The notes beneath the pieces were generated by a model. That model did no database searches and was not told where the DNA came from. It saw only the letters and a program-made list of their open reading frames with translations. Made by a program: the position numbers and the translations under genes. From Prado023 sp963798745 (GTDB taxonomy: Bacteria; Actinomycetota; Actinomycetes; S36-B12; CAIYMF01), in NCBI GenBank assembly GCA_963798745.1, contig CAWCUF010000010.1:62001-126000 (forward strand): 64,000 nt of DNA, in the 5' to 3' direction. Positions 44,181-53,618 of the stretch are shown here, piece by piece (the first letter of the stretch is position 1; each line of letters opens with the position of its first letter).

Positions 44181-45959
44181 CTACCGCTGGGGAGCCCCCG
44201 GCAGGTCGAGGATCTCACCCTTGAGGATCTCGGCACGGGTGCCGAAGATCGCCTGCATGTTGTCGCCGACCTCCAGCACGCCGGCGGCGCCCAGGCTCTT
44301 GAGCTTGGCCTTGTTGACCTTGCTCTTGTCGTTGACCGAGATCCGCAGCCGGGTGATGCAGGCATCGACACTGCTGATGTTCTCGAAGCCACCGAAGGCC
44401 GCCAGCACCTTCTCGGCCTGGGACATGTCCGCCTCGGACTTGTGGTCGCCGGCCGACAGCGCCGCCAGCTTCTCCTCGTCGGAGAGCTGCAGCTCGTGCT
44501 CGCCGTACTCGGCCATGGCCACGTCGTCGGGCTCGCGACCCGGCGTCGCCAGATCCTTCCACTTCACTGCCCAAGTGAACAGGAAGTAGTAGAGCGGCAT
44601 CATGATCAACCCGACGATGATCACGTTCCAGAACGGTTCCTGGGTCGACCCGAACGGCAGCAGGCCGAACAGGAAGAAGTCGATGAACCCGCCGGAGAAG
44701 GTCAGGCCGATCTGGGTGCCGGTGATGTACATCACCATGAACGACAGGCCGGCGATGACGGCGTGGATGCCGAACAGCCACGGGGCGATGAAGAGGAACG
44801 TGAACTCGATCGGCTCGGTGATCCCGGTCAGGAAGGAGGTCAGCGCCGCGGAGCCGAGGATGCCGGCTGCGATCTTCTTCTGGCTGTCCTTGGCCTGGCG
44901 GTACATGGCGTAGGCGGCCGCCGGCAGGCCGAACATCATGAACGGGAACTTGCCCGTGAGGTACTTGCCCGTGCCCTCGGTGAACTCCGGGCTGTTGGGT
45001 GCCGCCACACCGCTCACGACCGGGTCGGGCGTGATTCCGCTGCTGATCTCGGCGAACTGGCCGAACCACATCCGGTTGTCGCCGGTGAACGTCACGCCCG
45101 CATCATTGGTCCAGGACCCGAACTGGAACCAGAACGGGCTGTACCAGATGTGGTGCAGGCCGAAGGGGATCAGGGACCGTTCGATCAGGCCGAAGATGAA
45201 CACGCCGATGGCGCCCGCAGCTTCCAGTTGCGTGGCCAGCCAGTTGATGCCGTCGGCGACCGGCGGCCAGACGAAGCACAGTGCAATGCCCAGGAACAGG
45301 GACACGAACGCGGTCATGATCGGGACGAAGCGCTTGCCGGCGAAGAACCCCAGGAACGGGGGCAGTTCGATCCGGAAGTACCTGTTGAACGCCCAGGCGG
45401 CGACCAGGCCGGCGAGGATGCCGCCGAAGACGCCGGTCTGCAGGCTGGGGATGCCCACGATGCTGGCGAACGCGGCAGGCGGGGTGTCGGGCCAGCCGAA
45501 GTAGTCGGTCGTGGCCGCCAACGTCGTGGTCGTGGTGACGGTTTCGAGCTCACACTGGACTGCGTTGTCCGGGCAGACCGGCAGGGTCACCTGCTGAATG
45601 CCCATGAAGACGCTGATCGTCTTGTTCATGACCAGGAAGCCGGTTGTGGCCGCGAGGGCTGCCACACCGGCGTCGGCGGTCAGGCCGATCGCGACGCCGA
45701 TCGCGAACAGCAGGGCGAGATTGGCGAAGACGACGTCCCCCGCGCCCTCCATCGTGCTGGCAACCAGATTGAACAGTCCCGGCGGAACCGCTTCGACATT
45801 GTTGATCTGGATGTACATGTTCTTCATGCCCGCGCCGATGCCCAGGAGCAGGCCGGCGGCGGGCAGGATCGCGACCGGGACCATCAGCGCCTTGCCGATG
45901 CGCTGGAGTTGACCGAACACGCCGAGCTTCTTCTTGGGAGGTGCTGTGCTGGTGGCCAT
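44181..45959 (-). CDS. ptsG: PTS glucose-type transporter, EIICB component
   Basis: A 592-residue sugar phosphotransferase permease. The EIIC domain (residues about 15-480) has around ten helices with family segments PVAILPAAGLLLGIG, IPFGLHHIWYSPFWFQFG and GITEPIEFTFLFIAP. The EIIB domain (about 515-592) has the phosphorylated cysteine in SVDACITRLRI near residue 535. No EIIA domain is fused; EIIA must be encoded elsewhere. Glucose or N-acetylglucosamine type is plausible; glucose is favoured by the linear C-B order. GAGGAGGGC precedes the ATG. Monocistronic, ending in the hairpin at 44107. Confidence 0.93.
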   Translation of the reverse strand: MATSTAPPKKKLGVFGQLQRIGKALMVPVAILPAAGLLLGIGAGMKNMYIQINNVEAVPPGLFNLVASTMEGAGDVVFANLALLFAIGVAIGLTADAGVAALAATTGFLVMNKTISVFMGIQQVTLPVCPDNAVQCELETVTTTTTLAATTDYFGWPDTPPAAFASIVGIPSLQTGVFGGILAGLVAAWAFNRYFRIELPPFLGFFAGKRFVPIMTAFVSLFLGIALCFVWPPVADGINWLATQLEAAGAIGVFIFGLIERSLIPFGLHHIWYSPFWFQFGSWTNDAGVTFTGDNRMWFGQFAEISSGITPDPVVSGVAAPNSPEFTEGTGKYLTGKFPFMMFGLPAAAYAMYRQAKDSQKKIAAGILGSAALTSFLTGITEPIEFTFLFIAPWLFGIHAVIAGLSFMVMYITGTQIGLTFSGGFIDFFLFGLLPFGSTQEPFWNVIIVGLIMMPLYYFLFTWAVKWKDLATPGREPDDVAMAEYGEHELQLSDEEKLAALSAGDHKSEADMSQAEKVLAAFGGFENISSVDACITRLRISVNDKSKVNKAKLKSLGAAGVLEVGDNMQAIFGTRAEILKGEILDLPGAPQR

Positions 45960-46063
45960 CAGGCCCTCCTCTGCGTGGGGGGTGCGCCTACAGATGGAAA
46001 ACTACTCACATCGTCAGGTCGACGCGCGCCCGACGCGCGAACCACGGTGAACAAAGTGACTGA

Positions 46064-47731
46064 TCACAGATATTGACCCGTATTGGCCACGGTGTCTATG
46101 GACCGCCCGGCCTCGGTGCCCTGCTTGCCGGCCACCAGGGTGCGGATGAAAACGATCCGCTCGCCCTTCTTGCCCGAGATCCGTGCCCAGTCGTCGGGGT
46201 TGGTGGTGTTGGGCAGGTCCTCGTTCTCGCGGAACTCGTCGACGCACGCCGTGAGCAGGTGGGCCACGCGGATGCCCTTGTGGCCGGAGTCGAGGTACTC
46301 CTTGATGGCGCTCTTCTTGGCTCGCGCGACGATGTTCTCCAGCATCGCCCCGGAGTTGAAGTCCTTGAAGAACAGGGTCTCCTTGTCGCCGTTGGCGTAG
46401 GTCACCTCGAGGAAGCGGTTCTCCTCGGACTCGGTGTACATCCGCTCGACCGTGCGGCGGATCATCGCCTGACAGGTGGCCTGTGCCGAGCCACCGTGCT
46501 CGGTCAGGTCGTCGGGGTGCAACGGCAGGTCCGGGGTCAGGTACTTGCTCAGGATGTCGCCGGCGGCCTGGGCATCCGGTCGCTCGATGCGGATCTTCAC
46601 GTCCAGTCGACCCGGGCGCAGGATGGCCGGATCGATCATGTCCTCGCGGTTGGAGGCGCCGATCACGATGACGTTGGCCAGGCCCTCGACCCCGTCGATC
46701 TCGGAGAGCAGCTGCGGGACGATCGTGTTCTCGACATCGGAACTCACCCCGGTGCCCCGGGTGCGGAACAACGAGTCCATCTCGTCGAAGAACACGATCA
46801 CGGGGGTGCCCTCGCTGGCCTTCTCCCGGGCCCGCTGGAACACCAGCCGGATGTGCCGCTCGGTCTCGCCGACGTACTTGTTGAGCAGTTCCGGACCCTT
46901 GATGTTCAGGAAGTACGAGCGCGCTGCGCTGCGCCCCTCGCGCTCGGCGACCTTGCGCGCCAGCGATGCGGCCACGGCCTTGGCGATCATCGTCTTGCCG
47001 CAGCCGGGCGGGCCGTAGAGCAGGATGCCCTTCGGGGCGGCCAGCTTGTGCTCGCGGAACAGCTCGGCGTGCACGTAGGGCAGCTCGACGGCGTCGCGGA
47101 TCATCTCGATCTGGCCGGCCAGGCCACCGATGTCGGTGTAGTCGACATCGGGAACCTCCTCGAGGACGAGTTCCTCGACCTCGGACTTGGGGATGCGCTC
47201 GTAGACGTAGGCCGAGCGTGGGTCCAGCAGCAACGAGTCGCCGGCACGGATCGTCTGCCCGCGCAGCGAGTCGGCCAGGCGCACGACCCGCTCCTCGTCG
47301 GTGTGCCCGATGACCAGGACCCGGTCCCCTCCCTCGAGGAGCTCCTTGAACATCACGACCTCGCCGACACGTTCGAACTCCAGGCCAGCCAGGACGTTCA
47401 TCGCCTCGTTGACCATCACCTCCTGGCCGGGCACCAGCTCGCCCACGCCGGGCGCCGGGCGGACCCGCAGCTTGCGGCCCTGCGCCTGGATGTCGATGGT
47501 GCCGTCGCCGTGGGCGGCCAGGAACGTTGCGAATCCGTTGGGCGGGTCGGCCAGTCGATCCACCTCGGCCTTGAGGGTCACGACCTGGTCGCGTGCGTCG
47601 CGCAGGGTGCTGACCAGGCGGCGGTTGGTCTCGGCGAGCCGGTCGAGCTCGTCCTGCAGGGCGCGGATGCGCGCCTGCACCTCGGGGGGCCCGGGCTGGC
47701 CGGGCGTGTGACCGGGCGCGTGACCGGACAT
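46064..47731 (-). CDS. arc: Proteasome-associated AAA ATPase ARC/Mpa
   Basis: A 555-residue hexameric unfoldase that feeds pupylated proteins to the 20S core. Domains in order: N-terminal coiled coil (about 20-65, ALQDELDRLAETNRRLVSTL), two OB folds, then the AAA module with Walker A GPPGCGKT and Walker B IVFFDEMDS, sensor GASNREDMID and arginine-finger region ILRPGRLD. The C-terminus is GQYL, the motif that docks on and opens the alpha ring. ATG at 47731 has AGGAGGTGGGCC before it. It is upstream of ptsG but not in an operon with it. Confidence 0.97.
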   Translation of the reverse strand: MSGHAPGHTPGQPGPPEVQARIRALQDELDRLAETNRRLVSTLRDARDQVVTLKAEVDRLADPPNGFATFLAAHGDGTIDIQAQGRKLRVRPAPGVGELVPGQEVMVNEAMNVLAGLEFERVGEVVMFKELLEGGDRVLVIGHTDEERVVRLADSLRGQTIRAGDSLLLDPRSAYVYERIPKSEVEELVLEEVPDVDYTDIGGLAGQIEMIRDAVELPYVHAELFREHKLAAPKGILLYGPPGCGKTMIAKAVAASLARKVAEREGRSAARSYFLNIKGPELLNKYVGETERHIRLVFQRAREKASEGTPVIVFFDEMDSLFRTRGTGVSSDVENTIVPQLLSEIDGVEGLANVIVIGASNREDMIDPAILRPGRLDVKIRIERPDAQAAGDILSKYLTPDLPLHPDDLTEHGGSAQATCQAMIRRTVERMYTESEENRFLEVTYANGDKETLFFKDFNSGAMLENIVARAKKSAIKEYLDSGHKGIRVAHLLTACVDEFRENEDLPNTTNPDDWARISGKKGERIVFIRTLVAGKQGTEAGRSIDTVANTGQYL

Positions 47732-47834
47732 GGCCCACCTCCTGGCGTCGGTGCCGATGCCCGCGACTCTATCCACAACCCCGCAGGTCGCGCAGGAGAT
47801 CGACACGGCTGGTCGGCCCGGCGCGCTGGGCAGG

Positions 47835-48902
47835 TCAGGGCAGCTGCGGGCGGGGCCGGGGTGGGCGGGGCGCTGCGTCGAGGGCATCGGCCGGGTCGGT
47901 GGCCGGGTCGGTGGCTGGGTCGCTGGGCACCGACCCAGCCGCGTCCAGCGCAGTGGCACCGGGGCCGACGTAGTCCTGGCCGTAGGCGCCCTTCGCCGGA
48001 CGGCTGCGTTTGGCCGGCAGCACCGTGCCCGGGGCCAGCCGGCGCGTGCCGAGCAGGAAGCCGGTGTGTCCGGTCATCCGGTGCTCCGGGCGCACGGCCA
48101 GCCCCTCCAGGTGCCAGCCCCGCAGCATGAGCTCGCTGGCCTGCGGCTCGGTGAACCGCCCGTCCACGCGCAGCGTCTCGGCCATCCGGGACAGCTGGGT
48201 GGTGGTGGCCAGGTAGGCCACCAGGATCCCCCCGGGCATCAGCGCCCCCGCGACCGCCTCCAGGCACTCCCAGGGGGCGAGCATGTCGAGCACGACTCGG
48301 TGCACCGAGCCCGCGCCGGGAGCCGGGTCGCCGGATGCGAGCAGTCCCGGCAGCAGGTCGCCGGACGGGAGAAGTCCCGGCAGCAGGTCCTGCAGGTCGC
48401 CCACCTCCAGGGTCCAGTTGCGCTGCTTCCCGCCGAGGAAGCGCTCGACGTTGCCACGGGCGATCTCGGCGAAATCCACGCGACGCTCGAAGGACGTGAC
48501 CCGACCGGTCGGCCCCACGGCGCGCAGCAGTGAACAGGTCAGCGCCCCCGATCCGACGCCGGCCTCGACCACATGCGCCCCGGGGAAGATGTCGGCCAGC
48601 CCCACGATCGCTGCCGCGTCCTTGGGGTAGATCACCGTCGCGCCGCGCGGCATCGAGAGCACGAAGTCGCGCAACAACGGGCGCAGCACGAGGAAGGGAA
48701 CTCCGGCAGCGGTGGTCACCACGATCCCCTCGGGCTGCCCGATCAGGTCGTCATGGGCGAGGGCGCCCTTGTGCGTGTGGAACTCGCGGCCCGCGGCCAG
48801 CGTGATGGTGTGGTGGCGACCCTTGGGATCGGTGAGCTGCACCAGGTCGCCGGGCTGCAGGTGCCCGTGGCGGTCGGCGCGTGCGATGGGCTGCTCGGTC
48901 AT
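47835..48902 (-). CDS. trmI: tRNA (adenine-58-N1)-methyltransferase TrmI
   Basis: A 355-residue SAM-dependent methyltransferase, homologous to Rv2118c, that makes m1A58 in the T-loop of tRNA. The N-terminal beta domain is followed by the MTase core with VVEAGVGSGALTCSLLRAVG (SAM loop) and VLDMLAPWECLEAV. The segment GDLQDLLPGLLPSGDLLPGLLASGD, after the usual acidic motif, contains a tandem duplication at DNA level (48327-48386). The C-terminal 60 residues are Pro/Asp-rich and extra, with DPATDPATDPAD repeats. ATG at 48902. Confidence 0.93.
   Translation of the reverse strand: MTEQPIARADRHGHLQPGDLVQLTDPKGRHHTITLAAGREFHTHKGALAHDDLIGQPEGIVVTTAAGVPFLVLRPLLRDFVLSMPRGATVIYPKDAAAIVGLADIFPGAHVVEAGVGSGALTCSLLRAVGPTGRVTSFERRVDFAEIARGNVERFLGGKQRNWTLEVGDLQDLLPGLLPSGDLLPGLLASGDPAPGAGSVHRVVLDMLAPWECLEAVAGALMPGGILVAYLATTTQLSRMAETLRVDGRFTEPQASELMLRGWHLEGLAVRPEHRMTGHTGFLLGTRRLAPGTVLPAKRSRPAKGAYGQDYVGPGATALDAAGSVPSDPATDPATDPADALDAAPRPPRPRPQLP
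48327..48386. repeat. Tandem 30-bp duplication inside trmI
   Basis: Two adjacent 30-base units, 48327-48356 and 48357-48386, differ at three positions and encode LLPGLLASGD and LLPGLLPSGD. The duplication keeps the reading frame. A second in-frame repeat of three 12-base units is present at 47889-47924. Confidence 0.85.
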
Positions 48903-48948
48903 GGCCCGACCCTATGCGGCCCGCCGGGCAGCCCGGACCACGCGCCGG

Positions 48949-50034
48949 TCAGCCTCGTAGGGCGGCTTCGACGTCCCGGATCAGCAGCACTCCGAAGATC
49001 ATGCCGGCCGGGTCCACGACGAGTAGCTCCTCGCGGCCTCGCCCGGCGACCTCGGTGATCAGGTCGGTCCCGGCGAGGTCGCGCCCGATGGTGCTCCGGG
49101 CGTCCACGGGCCGGGACACCGACCCGACGGAGATCCACGGCCGGCGGGCCTCGGGGACCGCGGCGATGGCGTCCTGCTGCCCGATCCCGGTCGCCATGCC
49201 ACGCGCGTCCATGACGACCAGCGCCCCTGCGCCTGCCACGGTCGCCCTGCGCAGCGCCTCGGCCAGGGGCAGCTCGCGATCCACCGGGATCGCCCGGCGC
49301 GCCAGGCTCCCGGCAGTGAGGTTGGCCGCCCGTGCGCGCACCTCGACCGAGCGCAACTGGGCAGTGGCCCCGGTGTACAGGACGGCGGCAAGCAGGCCGG
49401 CCACCAGGTACACGATCAGCGATGGCTGCACGCCGGCCCACTGCGCCAGGGCCAGCGGGGTGAGCAGGGTCAGCGCAGCCAGGCCGCGACCGAACCAGGC
49501 GGCGATCACGGTACCCCGGCGCTCGGAGCCCGTGCCGGCCCAGATCAGGCACTTGAGCACATTTCCGCCGTCCAGCGGGATACCGGGCAGGGAGTTGTAG
49601 ATGCCGATCACCATGTTGGCCCAGGTCATCGCGGCCGCCAGCGCAGCCCCGGCGCTGCCGGGTGCCAGGGTCTGGCCCACACCCCAGCTGAGCCCCGCGA
49701 CCGCGAAGGTGGCCAGTGGCCCGGAGGCGGCCACCGCAGCCTCAGCGAGCGGGGCCTCCCGGCGGCGCTCGTAGTGGGTGACCCCGCCGAGCAGCTGGAG
49801 CACGACCCGCTGCACCGGGAAGCCCAGCGCCCGGGCCACCAGCGCGTGGGCGAACTCGTGGATCAGTGTGGCCAGGCTGAGCAGGGCCGCGAAGGCCAGC
49901 GCCAACAGCCACGGCGCCCCGCTGTCGGCCTCGAACGCGGGCACCCAGAGGTAGGCGAGGACGACCACGCCCAGCACCCCGGAGAAGGGGATCTCCACAG
50001 GGATCCCGGCGATCCGGGTCGTCGGGGTGGCCAC
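48949..50034 (-). CDS. Site-2 protease family (M50) membrane metalloprotease with CBS domains
   Basis: A 361-residue intramembrane zinc protease. The zinc-binding motif is HEFAH in TLIHEFAHALVARALG near residue 59 and the third ligand is in SLPGIPLDGGNVL near 149. Several helices fill residues 15-230; the C-terminal 130 residues have two CBS-like repeats (ALVVMDARGMATGI; ELLVVDPAGMIFGVL). This architecture is that of the SpoIVFB-type regulators that may respond to nucleotide. Start is GTG 50034. Substrate is unknown. Confidence 0.9.
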   Translation of the reverse strand: MATPTTRIAGIPVEIPFSGVLGVVVLAYLWVPAFEADSGAPWLLALAFAALLSLATLIHEFAHALVARALGFPVQRVVLQLLGGVTHYERRREAPLAEAAVAASGPLATFAVAGLSWGVGQTLAPGSAGAALAAAMTWANMVIGIYNSLPGIPLDGGNVLKCLIWAGTGSERRGTVIAAWFGRGLAALTLLTPLALAQWAGVQPSLIVYLVAGLLAAVLYTGATAQLRSVEVRARAANLTAGSLARRAIPVDRELPLAEALRRATVAGAGALVVMDARGMATGIGQQDAIAAVPEARRPWISVGSVSRPVDARSTIGRDLAGTDLITEVAGRGREELLVVDPAGMIFGVLLIRDVEAALRG

Positions 50035-50156
50035 CGCACCATCGTATTGCCCTCACCTGGCCGTGCACGGCGTTCCGTCCTGGCCGGCGGCTCGTCGCCA
50101 GCGGGTGCTGCACGGCGTGTGCTGAGGATGTCAGGGCGGGCACGTACGTTGGGCCC

Positions 50157-51011
50157 ATGCCTGATGCCACCGATCTGCCCCTGCGCCCGGCCCGCTCGCT
50201 GTCGCCCTCGCGCGCCGCGGACTTCCAGAGCTGCCCGTTGCTCTACCGGTTCCGGGTGCTGGACCGGCTGCCCGAACCGGCCAGTCCGGCCGCGGTGCGC
50301 GGCACCTTGGTGCACGCTGTGCTCGAAGCCCTCTACGACCTGCCCGCCGACCAGCGCACGCTGGACGCGGCGATCGGGCTGGTCGCACCCCAGTGGCAGC
50401 GGCTCGTCGACGAGCGACCGGAGGTCCGCGAGATGCTGGCCGAGGCCGCGCTGGACCCTACCGCGTGGCTGCGCGGAGCCGGTGACCTGGTGGAGTCCTA
50501 CTTCGCGATGGAGGATCCGACCTGCCTCGAACCGGCCGCCCGGGAGCTGCGGGTCGAGGTCGAGCTGCCCTCCGGGCTGACCCTGCGCGGGTTCGTCGAC
50601 CGGCTCGACCGCGCGCCCTCGGGGGCGACCCGAGTCGTGGACTACAAGACCGGTCGCGCGCCCGGGGTGGGCTTCGAGGCACGCGCGATGTTCCAGATGC
50701 GCTTCTACGCCCTGGCGCTGTGGCACCTGCACGGCCAGTTGCCCACGATGTTGCAGCTCATGTACCTCTCGACCGGGGTCGTTCTTCGCTACGAGCCCGA
50801 CGAGGACGACCTGCGGGCGATGCAACGCAAGGTCGAGGCGCTGTGGGCTGCGATCGAACGGGCCACGAACACCGGCGATTGGCGGGCCAATCCGTCCAAG
50901 CTCTGCGACTGGTGCGCCCACAAGGCGCTGTGCCCGGCGTTCGGCGGCACTCCCCCGCCCCTGCCCGAGCCTGCGCAGTCCGCTCCGGTCGGTGCGACCA
51001 CCGTTGCGTGA
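50157..51011 (+). CDS. RecB-family PD-(D/E)XK exonuclease with iron-sulfur cluster
   Basis: A 284-residue nuclease-like protein, counterpart of Rv2119. The PD-(D/E)XK core is visible as LRGFVDRLDRAP and RVVDYKTGRAP, with the QMRFYALAL helix after it. Four cysteines, Cys26 (FQSCPLLY) and Cys250, Cys253, Cys259 (CDWCAHKALC), match the AddB/Cas4-type [4Fe-4S] fold. It likely acts on single-stranded DNA ends. No helicase partner is adjacent. Divergent from the M50 protease gene. Confidence 0.92.
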   Translation: MPDATDLPLRPARSLSPSRAADFQSCPLLYRFRVLDRLPEPASPAAVRGTLVHAVLEALYDLPADQRTLDAAIGLVAPQWQRLVDERPEVREMLAEAALDPTAWLRGAGDLVESYFAMEDPTCLEPAARELRVEVELPSGLTLRGFVDRLDRAPSGATRVVDYKTGRAPGVGFEARAMFQMRFYALALWHLHGQLPTMLQLMYLSTGVVLRYEPDEDDLRAMQRKVEALWAAIERATNTGDWRANPSKLCDWCAHKALCPAFGGTPPPLPEPAQSAPVGATTVA

Positions 51012-51050
51012 CTGGCCTGGGTCACCAGGTCTGGATCACCCGGGCCGGAC

Positions 51051-51092
51051 TCACTCGGTGCGCGGTCACTCGGTGCGGGTCACTCGGTGCGG
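51051..51092. repeat. Three tandem 14-15-bp repeats at the ABC permease 3' end
   Basis: TCACTCGGTGCG occurs three times in direct orientation starting at 51051, 51066 and 51080, separated by two to three bases. The third copy contains the stop codon of the minus-strand permease gene. The other copies extend into the gap before the RecB-like gene stop. Confidence 0.85.
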
Positions 51093-53614
51093 ATCGCGGC
51101 CAGGACGTCGAGGTTGGCTGCCCGCCGAGCCGGCCAGACCGCTGCCAGGACGCCCACGATCGCCGTGGCCACCAGCACGATCCCGATCAGTGACCAGGGG
51201 ATCCCCAGCTCGGAGATCCCCTCGTCGACCAGCAGCCGTTGCAGGGCGATCCCCAGCAGCAGGCCCAGCGCCACCCCGGTGAACGCCCCGAAGAAGCTGA
51301 TCACGATGGACTCCCAGCGGATCATCGTGCGGACCTGCTTGCGCAGGGTGCCCACCGCGCGCAACATCCCGATCTCCCGGGTCCGCTCGATGATCGACAG
51401 CGCCAACGTGTTCACGACCCCGAAGATGGCGATGATCACGCTCAGGCCCAGCAGCCCATAGATCAGGTTGATCAACTGGTTGATCTGGCCGGTGATCGAG
51501 TCCTTGAACTCGGTCTGGTCCTGGATCTGGACAGTCGGGAAGTCCTTCTGGACGGCGTCGACGGCCGCCCGCACGGCGTCCGGATCGGTGTCCGGGTCCA
51601 GGGTGACGTAGAGCAGCGAGTCCACGGCCGGCAGACCGGCCTGCTCCAAGGTGTCGATCGAGACCACCCAGCCCGCCAGGGCATCCTCGCCCGGGTACAC
51701 CTGGGTGATCGTCAGGGTGTCGGTACCACCGTTGCCCCAGGTCACCTCCACCGTGTCACCGGCCGCCAGTCCAGCGTCGAGCGCCGTGGTGCTGTCGACC
51801 ACGAGGCCCCTGTCAGCCAGGGCGGCGGGCTCCACTCCGAGCGACTGGACGTCGTTGGCGGTCTGCGGATCGACGCCCACGACCACGGTCTCCTCGCCCA
51901 CCACGAGGGCCGGCGCCTGCCGGACCCGGGAGACGGTCGCCACGCCGGGCACCTCGGCCAGGGCGTCACCGACCTCCGGCGAGAAGGGTATGAAGCTGGT
52001 GGGCTGCACGATGAAGTCCGCGGTGAGCACGTCATCGACCAGGGCATTGACCGACTTCGTCGTCGAGGAGCCCAGCACCCCGATGGCCGTGACCAGGGCC
52101 AGGCCGATCAGGATCGCGGTCGCCGTCGCCGCGGTCCGCCGTCGATCTCGCTGCGCGTTGCGGACCGCGAGCCGGCCCACCGCCCCGGACCGGGCGATCG
52201 GCGAGCCGACGAAGCCGACAAGGGCACGGCTGAACACGGGGGCCAGCACGATCACGCCGATCAGCAGGGCGGCAGACGCCAGCCCGAAGACGGTCAGTCG
52301 CCTGGGCAGCTCGGCATCGAAGACCGCCAGGGCGATCAGCCCCAGCCCGGCCGCGGTGAGCAGGCCACCGAGGATCGCCCGCAGCCGCAAGCTGCGCGCG
52401 GGCAGGGCCACCTCGTCGCGCATCGCGGCGACCGGCGGCACCTGGGAGGCGCGGCGCGCCGGGAACCAGGCCGCGAACACAGTGACCAGGACCCCGACGA
52501 GCACACCGAAGATCACGGTGCGCGGGGCGATCACCAGGTCGCCGGCGGGCAGTTCTGCGCCCACGGCGGCGAGCAGGCCGCGCAGGCCGAGCGCCACCAG
52601 GATGCCCAGGCCGATGCCCAGCACGCCCCCGAGCAGGCCCAGCAGGAATGCCTCACCGACCACCGACCACGTGATCTGGCGCTTGCTGGCGCCGATCGCC
52701 CGAAGCAGCGCCAACTCCTTCGTGCGCCGGGCGACCAGCATCGAGAACGTGTTGAGGATGATGAACGTGCCGACGAACAGGGCGATGAACGCGAACACCA
52801 GCAGGAACGTGTTGATGAAGCCCAGAGCGCTGCTGAACTGGGCCGCGGTCTCGTCCTGAACCTCCTGGCCGGTCTTGACCTGGTAGCCCGATCCGAGCGC
52901 CGAGGCCACCTGGTCACGCAGCGCCTCGTTGCTCACCGACCCGTCGCCGAGCACCGCGAGCTGGTTCCAGGCATCCGTGCCGATGAACGTGTCCTGGGCG
53001 TACTGCCGCTCGAAGAGAGTGAGCGTCACCCCGCCGAGGCTGCCGCTCACGCCGAACCGCACGATGCCCACCAGTGGGGCCTCGATCCGCGGGCCCTGCG
53101 TCACGACGGTGACCGTGTCGCCGATCGAGAATCCACCCTTCTCGGCGGTCGTCTCGTCGATGGCGATCTCCTCGGGCGCGCCGGGTGCCCGACCCTCCAC
53201 GAGTGTCACCCCGCTGAGCTGCGCCTCGTCGGGGAACTCGGGATAGGACACACCGAGCTGAGGCGGGCCGCCACCGCCGATCGGCTCACCCTCGGCGTCG
53301 ATCAGGGCCACTCCCTGGACCTGCACGTCGCCGGTCACCAGGCCCACGCCCGGGAGCCCCTGCACCGTGGCCAGCGTCTCAGCCGGGACGAGGGACACCA
53401 CCGAGCCCGTACCGTCGTCGCCGCCGACCTCGAGCTGCTGGGTCACGACCACGTCCGGGGTCTGACCGCTGAACAACTGGTCGAAGGTGCCCTTGAGGGT
53501 GTCGGTGAAGATGAACGTGCCCACCACGAAGGCCACGCCCAGGACCACCGCGAGCCCGGACAGGAGCATGCGGGCCTTGTGCGCCTTCAGGGAGCGCCAG
53601 GTTGCCTTGAGCAT
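51080..53614 (-). CDS. ABC transporter permease, FtsX/MacB type
   Basis: An 844-residue permease with two FtsX-like units. Helices are near residues 10-35, 270-300, 320-350 and 370-395 in the first half, a pair near 430-485, and three in the last 150 residues. Two large extracytoplasmic domains lie between. Conserved cytoplasmic coupling segments are RRTKELALLRAIGASKRQI and ERTREIGMLRAVGTLRKQV. The ATPase gene ends four bases upstream, so the two form an exporter, probably of lipoproteins, peptides or lipids; substrate is unknown. MLKATWRSLKAHKARM is a typical family start. Confidence 0.93.
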   Translation of the reverse strand: MLKATWRSLKAHKARMLLSGLAVVLGVAFVVGTFIFTDTLKGTFDQLFSGQTPDVVVTQQLEVGGDDGTGSVVSLVPAETLATVQGLPGVGLVTGDVQVQGVALIDAEGEPIGGGGPPQLGVSYPEFPDEAQLSGVTLVEGRAPGAPEEIAIDETTAEKGGFSIGDTVTVVTQGPRIEAPLVGIVRFGVSGSLGGVTLTLFERQYAQDTFIGTDAWNQLAVLGDGSVSNEALRDQVASALGSGYQVKTGQEVQDETAAQFSSALGFINTFLLVFAFIALFVGTFIILNTFSMLVARRTKELALLRAIGASKRQITWSVVGEAFLLGLLGGVLGIGLGILVALGLRGLLAAVGAELPAGDLVIAPRTVIFGVLVGVLVTVFAAWFPARRASQVPPVAAMRDEVALPARSLRLRAILGGLLTAAGLGLIALAVFDAELPRRLTVFGLASAALLIGVIVLAPVFSRALVGFVGSPIARSGAVGRLAVRNAQRDRRRTAATATAILIGLALVTAIGVLGSSTTKSVNALVDDVLTADFIVQPTSFIPFSPEVGDALAEVPGVATVSRVRQAPALVVGEETVVVGVDPQTANDVQSLGVEPAALADRGLVVDSTTALDAGLAAGDTVEVTWGNGGTDTLTITQVYPGEDALAGWVVSIDTLEQAGLPAVDSLLYVTLDPDTDPDAVRAAVDAVQKDFPTVQIQDQTEFKDSITGQINQLINLIYGLLGLSVIIAIFGVVNTLALSIIERTREIGMLRAVGTLRKQVRTMIRWESIVISFFGAFTGVALGLLLGIALQRLLVDEGISELGIPWSLIGIVLVATAIVGVLAAVWPARRAANLDVLAAIRTE

Positions 53615-53618
53615 TGGA

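Noticed and set aside
45960..46063. Promoter motif for ptsG
   Set aside because: The gap has a GCGCG-rich palindrome-like run but no convincing -10/-35 pair, so no feature is reported.
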